Positions 1 to 7,344 of a stretch of 64,000 bases of DNA are shown here, one piece after another (positions within the stretch are counted from its first letter, which is position 1; each line of letters starts with the position of its first letter). The translations under genes and the position numbers were made by a program. The stretch covers positions 102,353 to 166,352 of the forward strand of contig JAIXYN010000099.1 of assembly GCA_027490195.1 (NCBI GenBank), read 5' to 3'. Below the pieces are notes generated by a model. The model was not told the DNA's origin, ran no database searches, and worked only from the letters and a program-made list of their open reading frames with translations. The stretch comes from Verrucomicrobiaceae bacterium. Its GTDB lineage: Bacteria > Verrucomicrobiota > Verrucomicrobiia > Verrucomicrobiales > Verrucomicrobiaceae.

Positions 1-1
1 G

Positions 2-1351
2 CAGCAGCGCGGCCCGGAAGCCTGGGCGATTGTTCAGCAGCTTCGGGCTGACTATGAGGTGCGTGATCTGACGATGACAGTCGATAAAATTGACAGCGAC
101 ATCACCGTCCTTCTTGTGGTGCACCCGGCTGATATCACCAAGACGGCGGAGTTTGCCATCGACCAGTACCTCCTCGGAGGCGGCAATGTCATTGCCTTCG
201 TGGATCCGCAGAGCCTGCTCGCTCAGGCTATGAGCAGCCAGCCCAATCCGATGACTGGCCAGCAGGGCAACATGATCAACACTTCCTCCGACCTGTCGAA
301 TTTGTTCAAGGCCTGGGGTATCAGCTACCAGAAAGACATGGTTCTGGCTGACATGAACTACAAAGGCAACCTGCAAGGACGAATCATGCCGACGGCTCTC
401 CAGCTCCCCGGCAAAGCCATCAACCAAGATGATCGGGTGACTTCTGGCCTGCAGTCCTTCACTCTCATCAACGCGGGCGCATTGAACATCGACCGCAAGG
501 AAGGGCTCGACGTGATCACTCTCGCCACCACTTCTGAGGCTTCGGAGCTGATCGACACGGCAGCGGCTGACAAACTGCGCCGGGAGCCTATGGTGAACTT
601 TACCGCCAGCGGTAAAAAACAGGTGCTCGGTGTTCGTATCACCGGCAAATTCAAGACGGCCTTCCCGGATGGCAAGCCCGAGGCTCCTGCTGGTTCCAAA
701 GAAACTGGCGGCCCCGCGCAGGATGCCAGCGCACCAGGAGCGGCGGCTGCGAAGACACCTGAAAAGAAAGCAGACAACTCGCTCAAGGAGTCCAAAGACA
801 GTGAGCGCAATGTCATTCTCTTTTCGGATGCTGACATGCTCTATGATGCCTTCTGCCTGAAGCAGGGGGATCTCGGAGTCGGCCTCATCACCAATGGCGG
901 TAACCTGCCCATGCTCCTCAATGCCGTTGAAGTGCTCGTCGGCGGTGGTGACCTCATTCAAGTTCGCAATCGCAAGTCTCCGGTCCGGCCCTTCATCAAG
1001 CTGAAGGAGATGCGTGAGACGGTTGAGGAGAAATATCGCCCACAGCTCGTTAAGCTGGAGAAGGAACGTCAGGAACTGGCGGAAAAGCTCAGCAAAGCCC
1101 GTCCTCAGCTCGACCTGAAGAAGGGCGCGTTGATTGTTGATCAGGCCACGATGAACAACATCAAAGAGATGGAGAAAAACTCGAAGACCATCGACAAAGA
1201 AGTGCGGAACATCCGTAAAGAGGTCAACAAGGAGGTGGAGTTCCGCAAGACTCTGATCAAGACCCTTAATGTGCTGCTTGTCCCATTTCTAGTGGGCATG
1301 GTGGGCATTCTTTTCGCCATGCAGCGCCGCACCCGGACTGCTGCAGCCTGA
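2..1351 (+). CDS. GldG-like ABC transporter auxiliary protein, 5' partial
   Basis: The reading frame is open from base 2, so the gene begins upstream of the window; about 449 residues are visible. The visible part resembles the GldG/ABC_transp_aux family, the extracytoplasmic partner of an ABC transporter linked to gliding or surface export in Bacteroidetes and widespread in Verrucomicrobiota. Supporting features are a segment near the start that says the chain is a long-term sugar-binding-like alpha/beta fold (hydrophobic strand LLVVHPAD, then GGNVIAFVDP), a charged Ala/Pro/Lys-rich linker, a coiled-coil-like charged stretch, and one C-terminal membrane helix (around LLVPFLVGMVGILF) followed by a basic tail. 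The DUF4340 gene follows after 46 bp, the usual pairing. The ATPase and permease genes would be expected upstream, outside the window. Family assignment is fairly sure; the transported substrate is unknown. Confidence 0.8.
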   Translation, partial: QQRGPEAWAIVQQLRADYEVRDLTMTVDKIDSDITVLLVVHPADITKTAEFAIDQYLLGGGNVIAFVDPQSLLAQAMSSQPNPMTGQQGNMINTSSDLSNLFKAWGISYQKDMVLADMNYKGNLQGRIMPTALQLPGKAINQDDRVTSGLQSFTLINAGALNIDRKEGLDVITLATTSEASELIDTAAADKLRREPMVNFTASGKKQVLGVRITGKFKTAFPDGKPEAPAGSKETGGPAQDASAPGAAAAKTPEKKADNSLKESKDSERNVILFSDADMLYDAFCLKQGDLGVGLITNGGNLPMLLNAVEVLVGGGDLIQVRNRKSPVRPFIKLKEMRETVEEKYRPQLVKLEKERQELAEKLSKARPQLDLKKGALIVDQATMNNIKEMEKNSKTIDKEVRNIRKEVNKEVEFRKTLIKTLNVLLVPFLVGMVGILFAMQRRTRTAAA

Positions 1352-1397
1352 TTCCATTCAAAACTCGTTTTAAACACCTGTTCTTTTCCTCAACGCC

Positions 1398-2909
1398 ATG
1401 AAGAAGATCGTCATCCTTTTGGTTTTACTAGTCGTCATTACTGGCACTGCCTATTTTCAGTCGAACAAGCGCAACTCGCGTCTCAATCGCTCCGTTCTGA
1501 GCGTAAAGTCGCGAGAGCTGTTGTTTCCAGATTTCGACATCAACGGCATCAAAAAAATCCGCATCAAGGAGGACAAGGCTGAGACAGTCCTCGCTGTCCA
1601 AAATGACACCTGGGTCGTTCAGGAGCGTGCGGGATATCCGGTGGACAAAGAGAAACTTCAGACCGCGCTGCTGAGCCTCAAGTACGAAAAGATCAAAGGT
1701 GGCCGCCATATCGGCAAGGATTCCTGGGGCAAGGTGGGAGTGAATTCTCCCGGCAATGCCACCGCTTCTGGCGCGGGAACTCTTGTCGAATTGTTCGACG
1801 AGAAGGGCTCTCTGAAACACTCCTTTGTCTTGGGCGGGCAGGTGAACAGCTCGGGTGGAGCTAACAATGATCAGATGCAAATGTTCGGTGGCCCTAAAGG
1901 CAATCGCTTCATCCGTATCCAAGGAGAGGACACCATCTGGGAGATCAATGACCAACTGCCTGATCTGGTGACCAAGGCAGATGCTTGGCTGGCGAAAGCT
2001 TTTGTTGATGTGCAGAAGCTCAAGTCTGTCGAGGTTACCGCTGCAAAACCGGCTGACTCATGGAAAGCGATCCGTGCAGATGACAAGGGAGATTTCACCC
2101 TTGAAGGTGCCGGACCTGGTGAAAGCATCGACACCGCCAAGGTCACCCTTGGCACGCTGCTTTCCAGCCCGACCTTCAATGACGTGCTCCCCAAAGACAA
2201 GGCCGCCGCTACGATGAAGGACGCGGTGAAGGCAAAGCTTGTCACCTTTGATGGGTTCACCTACAACATCCAGGCTGTAAAGCAGGCGGGGCAGGGGGAC
2301 GGTGACAAATACTACATCACCTTGAGTGTCAGTGCCGAGCTTCTCAAGGAACGCGCTGCCGTGAAGGACGAAAAGCCTGAGGATAAAAAGAAGAACGACG
2401 AAGCTTTCGCAGAAGAAAAGAAGAAGTTGGAAGAGAAGCTGGCCAGCGAGAAAAAATTCGAAGGCTGGGTCTATGAGGTCACGGAATACACCGTCAGCAG
2501 CCTTTTGAAAAAGAAGTCTGAAATTCTCGCCGCACCTGCTCCCGCCAGCCAGCCAGCACCCGCCGCAGGTGGCAATGCCAGCCCTACTGGCCTGCCAGAC
2601 ATCAAGAAGATGATACCCGGCCTGAACACGACCCCGCCGCCAGCCGGTTCAAGCAGCTCTGCGCCTCCTGCCGTTCCTGCGGCAAATCCAGCCCCTCCCA
2701 TCAGCGTGACCACGCCTGCTGTGTCTTTGCCTGCAGCTCCCAAGCCCGAAATCAAGCCAGCTCCGGCTCCTGACACCAATCCCATTACCGGTGAAAAACC
2801 CGCAGCGCCAGCGACTGCGAACGAGCCCGTCAAGCCCGCTGCACCTGCACCTGCACCTGCTCCTGCTCCTGCTCCTCCCGCAGCACCAAGCCCACCTGCG
2901 AAGCCGTAA
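1398..2909 (+). CDS. DUF4340 domain-containing membrane-anchored protein
   Basis: A 503-residue protein starts with an uncleaved-looking N-terminal membrane helix (IVILLVLLVVITGTAYF). It is followed by DUF4340-type beta-rich repeats (phrases such as DTWVVQERAGYPVDKEKL and the second repeat near residues 200-380). The last 130 residues are a Pro/Ala-rich low-complexity tail ending in repeated Ala-Pro pairs. DUF4340 proteins are regularly encoded next to GldG-like proteins and are thought to be periplasmic parts of the same transporter, which fits the 46-bp spacing here. The Pro/Ala tail is probably a periplasmic spacer or wall-spanning segment; it explains several long false reading frames on the opposite strand. 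A strong terminator follows, so this is the last gene of the operon. The molecular role is unknown. Confidence 0.8.
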   Translation: MKKIVILLVLLVVITGTAYFQSNKRNSRLNRSVLSVKSRELLFPDFDINGIKKIRIKEDKAETVLAVQNDTWVVQERAGYPVDKEKLQTALLSLKYEKIKGGRHIGKDSWGKVGVNSPGNATASGAGTLVELFDEKGSLKHSFVLGGQVNSSGGANNDQMQMFGGPKGNRFIRIQGEDTIWEINDQLPDLVTKADAWLAKAFVDVQKLKSVEVTAAKPADSWKAIRADDKGDFTLEGAGPGESIDTAKVTLGTLLSSPTFNDVLPKDKAAATMKDAVKAKLVTFDGFTYNIQAVKQAGQGDGDKYYITLSVSAELLKERAAVKDEKPEDKKKNDEAFAEEKKKLEEKLASEKKFEGWVYEVTEYTVSSLLKKKSEILAAPAPASQPAPAAGGNASPTGLPDIKKMIPGLNTTPPPAGSSSSAPPAVPAANPAPPISVTTPAVSLPAAPKPEIKPAPAPDTNPITGEKPAAPATANEPVKPAAPAPAPAPAPAPPAAPSPPAKP

Positions 2910-2939
2910 GGCCCAAAGTTCCAGATCGTTTTTCCCACG

Positions 2940-2972
2940 ACGGAGTGATGCCTCGCATCACTCCGTTTTGCT
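2940..2972 (+). terminator. Rho-independent terminator after the GldG/DUF4340 operon
   Basis: A perfect 12-bp stem (ACGGAGTGATGC with its complement) has a 3-nt loop and is followed by TTTTG. It lies 30 bp after the DUF4340 stop codon. Confidence 0.85.
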
Positions 2973-3258
2973 TTGGTTGAGCAGCAAAACTGGTCAGGCT
3001 TTATACCACGCACAACTCAAGACAGGTCTGTATTCCGGACGCAGCGGAAACCTGTTCCCAAACAGATGCAAGGCCCGGCGCTCGGGTCTGTAGGTTGGTC
3101 GTGTTTGGCGTCCAAGGCATTTCATCGCCCAGCGCCAGCTCCGCCAAACCGCCCGACTGCGAGGACCTTCGCACTCGCCAGCATTTGCCGTGCGCGCACA
3201 GACACCTCCCATTCTTTGCACTGTGCGGTTTAAAACTCACTGCGTATTTCCCCAGCCA

Positions 3259-3384
3259 GCCTGTGAGATCATCCGCCATCCTTTTCACGAAGGAGGATCT
3301 TCAGACTCTTTTTCAACTGCGCGTGGTATTAATCGTTATGAGTTTCCGATTGTGGCTGATCTCCACTTTGCTCCTCCCATCGCG
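3259..3384 (+). pseudogene. Possible ispG (GcpE) fragment
   Basis: On the plus strand this stretch translates to a peptide beginning CEIIRHPFHEGG and continuing to FPIVADLHFAPPIA. Both parts look like IspG, the iron-sulfur enzyme of the MEP isoprenoid pathway: the first resembles its GCEIVR region and the second its very conserved PLVADIHF motif, at about the expected spacing. There is no start, no iron-sulfur cysteine region and no continuation, so it would be a decayed internal fragment. Its end runs antisense into the last codons of the adenosyltransferase gene at 3329-3901. The call rests on motif recognition in a short peptide and could be chance. The rest of 2973-3258 shows no gene or structure I can support. 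Confidence 0.35.
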
Positions 3385-3901
3385 CCAGCAACCACATTAC
3401 ATCTGAAAGACGGTTGAGGAATCGGATGAGTTCTTCATTGGGCACGTGATCGGCAGTGCCTTGCAGATCGATGACATTGCGCTCGGCGCGGCGGCAGGCG
3501 ACGCGGGCGAGGTCGGCATAGGCACCGCTCATGACACCGGCTTCGCCGGGAAGCGCCCAGCCTTTGAATTTTAGAGCGCCGCCTGCTTCGAGCTTTGCCA
3601 CCCACTCATCCAGGTAGACGACGTTGGAGGTGGAAATGCGCTCGGGATGGGTGGCTGCATAGCGGCTTTCTTCGCCGGGTGGGGTGGCCAGCTCGCCCAT
3701 GAGTTCAATGAGCCAGCGCTGCACCTGGGGGACGACTTGCTGCGTCTCTTCGCGCAGAGCGGCGATACGCAGGGGGCCGAGGGCGGCGTTCAGTTCATCC
3801 ACGGCACCTAGGGCATGGACACGAGGGTGGGATTTGGCGAGACGACAGCCAAACAGTAGGTCGGTCTGACCTTGGTCTCCTTTGCGGGTGGCGATGGACA
3901 T
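3329..3901 (-). CDS. Corrinoid (cob(I)alamin) adenosyltransferase, PduO type
   Basis: The 190-residue protein matches PduO-type ATP:cob(I)alamin adenosyltransferases, which transfer the 5'-deoxyadenosyl group of ATP to reduced corrinoid to make coenzyme B12. Visible family motifs are the N-terminal nucleotide loop (TRKGDQGQT, residues 5-13), the GAVDELNAALG helix, the ARVACRRAER motif and the C-terminal FLNRLSDVMWLLAR helix. Length is normal for the family. It is the last gene of a leftward set: rhomboid protease, 56-residue membrane protein, then this gene after 47 bp. The last dozen residues are hydrophilic and unlike the family, and lie antisense to an ispG-like fragment, so the 3' end may have been formed by a rearrangement. 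No cobalamin riboswitch was seen upstream. Confidence 0.88.
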   Translation of the reverse strand: MSIATRKGDQGQTDLLFGCRLAKSHPRVHALGAVDELNAALGPLRIAALREETQQVVPQVQRWLIELMGELATPPGEESRYAATHPERISTSNVVYLDEWVAKLEAGGALKFKGWALPGEAGVMSGAYADLARVACRRAERNVIDLQGTADHVPNEELIRFLNRLSDVMWLLARWEEQSGDQPQSETHND

Positions 3902-3948
3902 GTGAGGAGAGCTACGTTTTCAGAAGGTGGAAAGACGGGTGAAAAGGT

Positions 3949-4119
3949 TCACTCGTCCGGGAAGCTGTTTGGCGTTGCTTCGTGGGGTGGGGCGGCCGTG
4001 GCAGGAGCAGGTGGTGTGCGGATGCTTACTTCTCCTTTGCGGCAAGAGCGCACGGTCCATCCAAACAGCAGGGCCAGCAAGAGCAAGGCAGCCAGGCGTG
4101 CGGAGCGTGTGGAAAGCAT
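3949..4119 (-). CDS. Small membrane protein, 56 aa
   Basis: This short gene sits between the rhomboid gene (17 bp upstream) and the adenosyltransferase (47 bp downstream), all on the minus strand. It encodes an arginine-containing N-terminus (MLSTRSAR), a Leu/Ala-rich membrane helix ending LLFGWTV, a basic patch with one Cys (RSCRKG) and a Pro/Ala-rich tail. A GGAG sequence lies 9 bases before the ATG. The helix-plus-tail layout suggests a single-pass membrane protein; the Cys is a poor lipobox match. I do not recognise a family. Its tight placement in the operon and ribosome binding site support it as real. Confidence 0.55.
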   Translation of the reverse strand: MLSTRSARLAALLLLALLFGWTVRSCRKGEVSIRTPPAPATAAPPHEATPNSFPDE

Positions 4120-4135
4120 GTGACTGGACTCCGTT

Positions 4136-5185
4136 TCAGCCTCGTTTGGTCTGCCTGTGGCGATCTACTTCCCGGCTGGCACGTTCCAAGGTGAGCAACT
4201 CCTCCGCAGTGAGGCTGTCTTTGCCGTGCAGGTTCATTTTATCCAGCAGCGGATCTACCACGTCCTCCATCCAGGCTTCCGCCGAGTTTAAAGACCTTTG
4301 CCCAGCCAAGGGAACCGCGTCGATTTCTAAATCGGTCGCCCGCCGCGTACGCGTGCGTGCCATGGCCGGTTTACGCTGCTGCTGGTACTGTGCTGGCTGC
4401 CATTGACTGGCATAGGTCAGGGGTCTGCCGCCATAGCCGAGGCTGCGGGCATAAAACCAGCCCAGTGAAGCACCACCAAGGTGGGCGAAGTAGGCGATTT
4501 GCATCCCTTCTGGCAAAACATGAAACAGGACTCCGGTGAGACCAAACACCAGTTGGATGATGAACAGGCCCTTGGCCAGCGTCCACAGTCGCAAGTGAAC
4601 GGGTATGATGAAATAGATGAATGCGGTGATTTTTTCATCCGGCATCACCACCGCGAGAGCCATGAGCAAACCGAAAACTGACGCCGAGGCACCCACGAGC
4701 GGCGTGGTCATGTCGCCTAGAACAAAGCCATTCACCGCCATCTCCGTGGCTGCTCCCACAACGCCAGAGAAAATGTAGATCAGGGCGAAATGACGGCTGC
4801 CGAACCGTTCCTGCACCTCGCGCCCAGCGAACCAGAGCATCATCATGTTCATGGCAAAGTGCACCAAACCGCCATGCACAAACATGTAGGTGAACAGCGT
4901 CCAGAGTTTGCCATGCATCAATTCTTTCACACTCACACCGCCCAGCGGCATGTACATCTCACCCGTCAATGGGTACTGTACCCAGCCGGTCTCAAACACG
5001 AACTGCATGACGAACACCGCGACATTGATCCCAAGGATCACATGGAATGCCGTGAGCTTCCGCATCATTCCGGTTGCGGAGCGTGGCGGTCCTTCACGCA
5101 TGTAATCGCGATCATACAGGGACATGGGCTGAATGTGCCCGACTGCGCGCCCTGTGCGAGGTTTTTTTCGCGTTGGCGATGACAA
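4136..5185 (-). CDS. Rhomboid family intramembrane serine protease
   Basis: A 349-residue membrane protein with about six transmembrane helices. Rhomboid hallmarks are the L1-loop region (WTLFTYMFVHGGLVHFAMNM, with the HxxxHxxxN pattern), the catalytic serine motif GASASVFG and the catalytic histidine in AHLGGA in the last helix, so the Ser-His dyad is intact. The canonical second glycine after serine (GxSG) is alanine here. A soluble C-terminal extension of about 110 residues, rich in Arg, Gln and charged residues, follows the membrane core; such tails occur in PVC and Bacteroidetes rhomboids (DUF6576 type). Rhomboids cleave membrane-spanning substrates. It heads the leftward operon with the small membrane protein and adenosyltransferase, and is divergent from mgtE across a 32-bp gap that must hold both promoters. 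Confidence 0.88.
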   Translation of the reverse strand: MSSPTRKKPRTGRAVGHIQPMSLYDRDYMREGPPRSATGMMRKLTAFHVILGINVAVFVMQFVFETGWVQYPLTGEMYMPLGGVSVKELMHGKLWTLFTYMFVHGGLVHFAMNMMMLWFAGREVQERFGSRHFALIYIFSGVVGAATEMAVNGFVLGDMTTPLVGASASVFGLLMALAVVMPDEKITAFIYFIIPVHLRLWTLAKGLFIIQLVFGLTGVLFHVLPEGMQIAYFAHLGGASLGWFYARSLGYGGRPLTYASQWQPAQYQQQRKPAMARTRTRRATDLEIDAVPLAGQRSLNSAEAWMEDVVDPLLDKMNLHGKDSLTAEELLTLERASREVDRHRQTKRG

Positions 5186-5217
5186 GCGGGCCCGGTGCGG
5201 TTACGCTTGTCCGCAGT

Positions 5218-6420
5218 ATGAAATCGTCATCTGAATCCCTGCTCGACGCCGTATCCCAAAGTGGGGCGCATGACGCCGCCGACCTGCTGGAACAAGCCTC
5301 GGGCGAGGACGCGGCCAAGGTGCTCCAGCAGCTCAATCCCATGGTGGCCCAGCACGTGCTTGATGAGATGCAGGAGCAACCGCGGACTGCCGCAATGACG
5401 TTCGTCCCACTGAGAAAAGCCAGGCAGTGGGCCAGCAACCGTGAACACCCCGAAGACAGCGTCGGCTGGTTGATGGAGGAGCCTGTGGCAGTTTTCAAAC
5501 CCGAAGCGAACGCCCGCGACACCATTGAGGAAGTGCGCAAGCTCGCCAAGAAGGCCTTCATCACCTACGGGTACATCACGGACCAAGAGGAGCGATTGCT
5601 TGGCCTGTTGGTGATGCGTGATCTCATGCTCGCCGAGCCCGATGCCAAGCTCTCGGACGTGATGCTGCGGGATCCCTTCAAGCTCGATCCTGACATGGAG
5701 CTTACGGAGGCCATGAAGATGGTCGTGAACAAGCACTATCCCGTCTATCCTGTGTGCAGCAAAGACGGCATCCTGCTGGGGTTGGTGCGCGGGCAGACAT
5801 TGTTCGAGGCGCGTGCCATCGAAATCAGTGCCCAGGTCGGCTCGATGGTCGGGGTGGAAAAGGAGGAGCGGCTTTCCACTCCTTTGCTTCGTAGCCTGCG
5901 TTATAGACATCCATGGCTTCAGGTCAATCTCCTCACTTGTTTCGTTGCTGCGGCGGTGGTGGGCTTATTCGAGGGTACTCTTGACCGATTGGTTCTGCTG
6001 GCGGTTTTCCTGCCCGTGCTCGCGGGGCAGTCCGGAAATACAGGTTGTCAGGCGCTTGCTGTGGCCCTGCGTGGCATGACTCTAGGAGATTTGAAGGCGG
6101 GTGAGGAGCGCAGGCTCGTTATCAAGGAAGGGTTGCTTGGCCTGCTCAATGGCATGTTGGTTGGCGTTTCCGCCGGGGTTGGTATGTGGGTTTATGCACG
6201 AATGAATCACCATCCAGACGCGCTCATGTTGGCGTTTGTGGTATGGGTTGCGATGACTCTCAGCTGCGTGGTCAGCGGTTTGAGCGGAGCTTTGATTCCG
6301 CTGCTACTGAGGAAATTCGGCGCTGATCCGGCCACCGCATCCAGCATCTTCCTCACTACGGCCACGGATGTGATCAGCATGGGTACCTTTCTTGGACTCG
6401 CGACGTGGTTGGTTCCATGA
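5218..6420 (+). CDS. mgtE: MgtE-family magnesium transporter
   Basis: The chosen ATG gives a 400-residue protein beginning MKSSSESLL; a longer in-frame extension runs into the divergent rhomboid gene and looks non-coding. The order is an N-terminal MgtE_N helical domain, two CBS domains (about residues 85-205) and a C-terminal five-helix channel with the family signature PVLAGQSGNTGCQ (about residues 266-278). MgtE is a Mg2+-gated magnesium channel of the inner membrane; the cytosolic domains sense Mg2+. The protein is slightly shorter than the usual 450 residues because the N domain is short. Its stop overlaps the start of the next gene (ATGA at 6417-6420), so the two are translationally coupled. 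No magnesium riboswitch was seen in the 32-bp leader. Confidence 0.9.
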   Translation: MKSSSESLLDAVSQSGAHDAADLLEQASGEDAAKVLQQLNPMVAQHVLDEMQEQPRTAAMTFVPLRKARQWASNREHPEDSVGWLMEEPVAVFKPEANARDTIEEVRKLAKKAFITYGYITDQEERLLGLLVMRDLMLAEPDAKLSDVMLRDPFKLDPDMELTEAMKMVVNKHYPVYPVCSKDGILLGLVRGQTLFEARAIEISAQVGSMVGVEKEERLSTPLLRSLRYRHPWLQVNLLTCFVAAAVVGLFEGTLDRLVLLAVFLPVLAGQSGNTGCQALAVALRGMTLGDLKAGEERRLVIKEGLLGLLNGMLVGVSAGVGMWVYARMNHHPDALMLAFVVWVAMTLSCVVSGLSGALIPLLLRKFGADPATASSIFLTTATDVISMGTFLGLATWLVP

Positions 6421-7310
6421 CAGTGTGGGGCAGGGAAGAGTGGCGGCGGCGCATGCAGGAGCATGTCGGGCGCGTTGCGCCTCATGCTGACGCTTTCGTG
6501 GACCGCCGCAGCCGTGATGCGAAACATCCAGTGCATGATTTTCTCTTCACCTACTACAGCTTTGCGCCGGCGAAGCTCAAACAGTGGGTGCCGCCCTATG
6601 GTGTAAGTCTTGAATTCACGCCTGAGGATTTTGCCATTTGTCCGTGGCTGCAAAGCGAGCGGTTCATTTGTGAAAATGGATTGCTGTCTATCGACTCGCG
6701 TCGCTTCAAGCAGCGAGAGCGCGAATTCGCCGCATGGGTCGCCATGCTTTGCACTCGAATCCTCGGCAGGGCAGGGCGCTTCAGCTGCTATGGTCTGCAT
6801 GAGTGGGCCATGGTGTACCGTCAGTCGGCAGAGGAGGTGAGGCATCAGGGCTACGAACTGCGTCTGCCGCCCCACGAACTGGCCGCCTTCGTCGAGTCGC
6901 TTCCCGTGTGCTGCTCGCACTACGATGCGTTTCGTTTTTTCACCCCCGACGCGCGGCCTTTGAATGTGCTGCAGCCCACGCTCGACTCACGTCCTGATCT
7001 CGAGCAGTCCGCCTGTCTGCATGCGAACATGGATTTGTACAAATGGTCTTCCAAGCTCTGGCCTTGGACAGGCTCCGATTTGATCGGCGCATGCTTTGAA
7101 CTTGCCCTCAAGGGCCGTGATCTAGATATGCGTGCGAGTCCGTATGACCTGAGCGCAATGGGCTACGCGCCGGTGAAAATTGAAACCGTGGAAGGACGCG
7201 CCCGGTATGAACTTGAGCAGCGCGAGCTGGCGGTGAAGGCTGCGGAACTGCGCAGGAGGCTGCTCGATCAGTGCTCGGTGCTTTCACTTCAGGCCGCTGC
7301 TCATCCCTGA
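6417..7310 (+). CDS. 3-methyladenine DNA glycosylase-like protein
   Basis: The start at 6417 is set by an ATGA overlap with mgtE. The 297-residue protein begins with a WRRRMQEHVGRV region and has HPVHDFLFTYYSF, a phrase I recognise from proteins annotated as 3-methyladenine DNA glycosylase in actinobacteria and PVC bacteria. Other conserved-looking parts are CYGLHEWAMVY, the QPTLDSRPDLEQ region and CLHANMDLYKW. The glycosylase label in the databases may be only nominal, and no helix-hairpin-helix is visible, so the reaction is uncertain. After the stop a GC-rich imperfect hairpin and a T6 run near 7332 could act as terminator before the convergent helicase gene. Confidence 0.6.
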   Translation: MTVWGREEWRRRMQEHVGRVAPHADAFVDRRSRDAKHPVHDFLFTYYSFAPAKLKQWVPPYGVSLEFTPEDFAICPWLQSERFICENGLLSIDSRRFKQREREFAAWVAMLCTRILGRAGRFSCYGLHEWAMVYRQSAEEVRHQGYELRLPPHELAAFVESLPVCCSHYDAFRFFTPDARPLNVLQPTLDSRPDLEQSACLHANMDLYKWSSKLWPWTGSDLIGACFELALKGRDLDMRASPYDLSAMGYAPVKIETVEGRARYELEQRELAVKAAELRRRLLDQCSVLSLQAAAHP

Positions 7311-7344
7311 AAGCACTCTGCGTGCGGTGCGCTTTTTTGTGTCG

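Noticed and set aside
3920..4120. Plus-strand ORFs of 83 and 70 aa over the small membrane gene
   Set aside because: They lack ribosome binding sites and lie antisense to the operon; the minus-strand frame has a GGAG and membrane helix.
5186..5217. Magnesium riboswitch for mgtE
   Set aside because: Only 32 bp separate the divergent starts, too short for a ykoK or mgtA-type leader.
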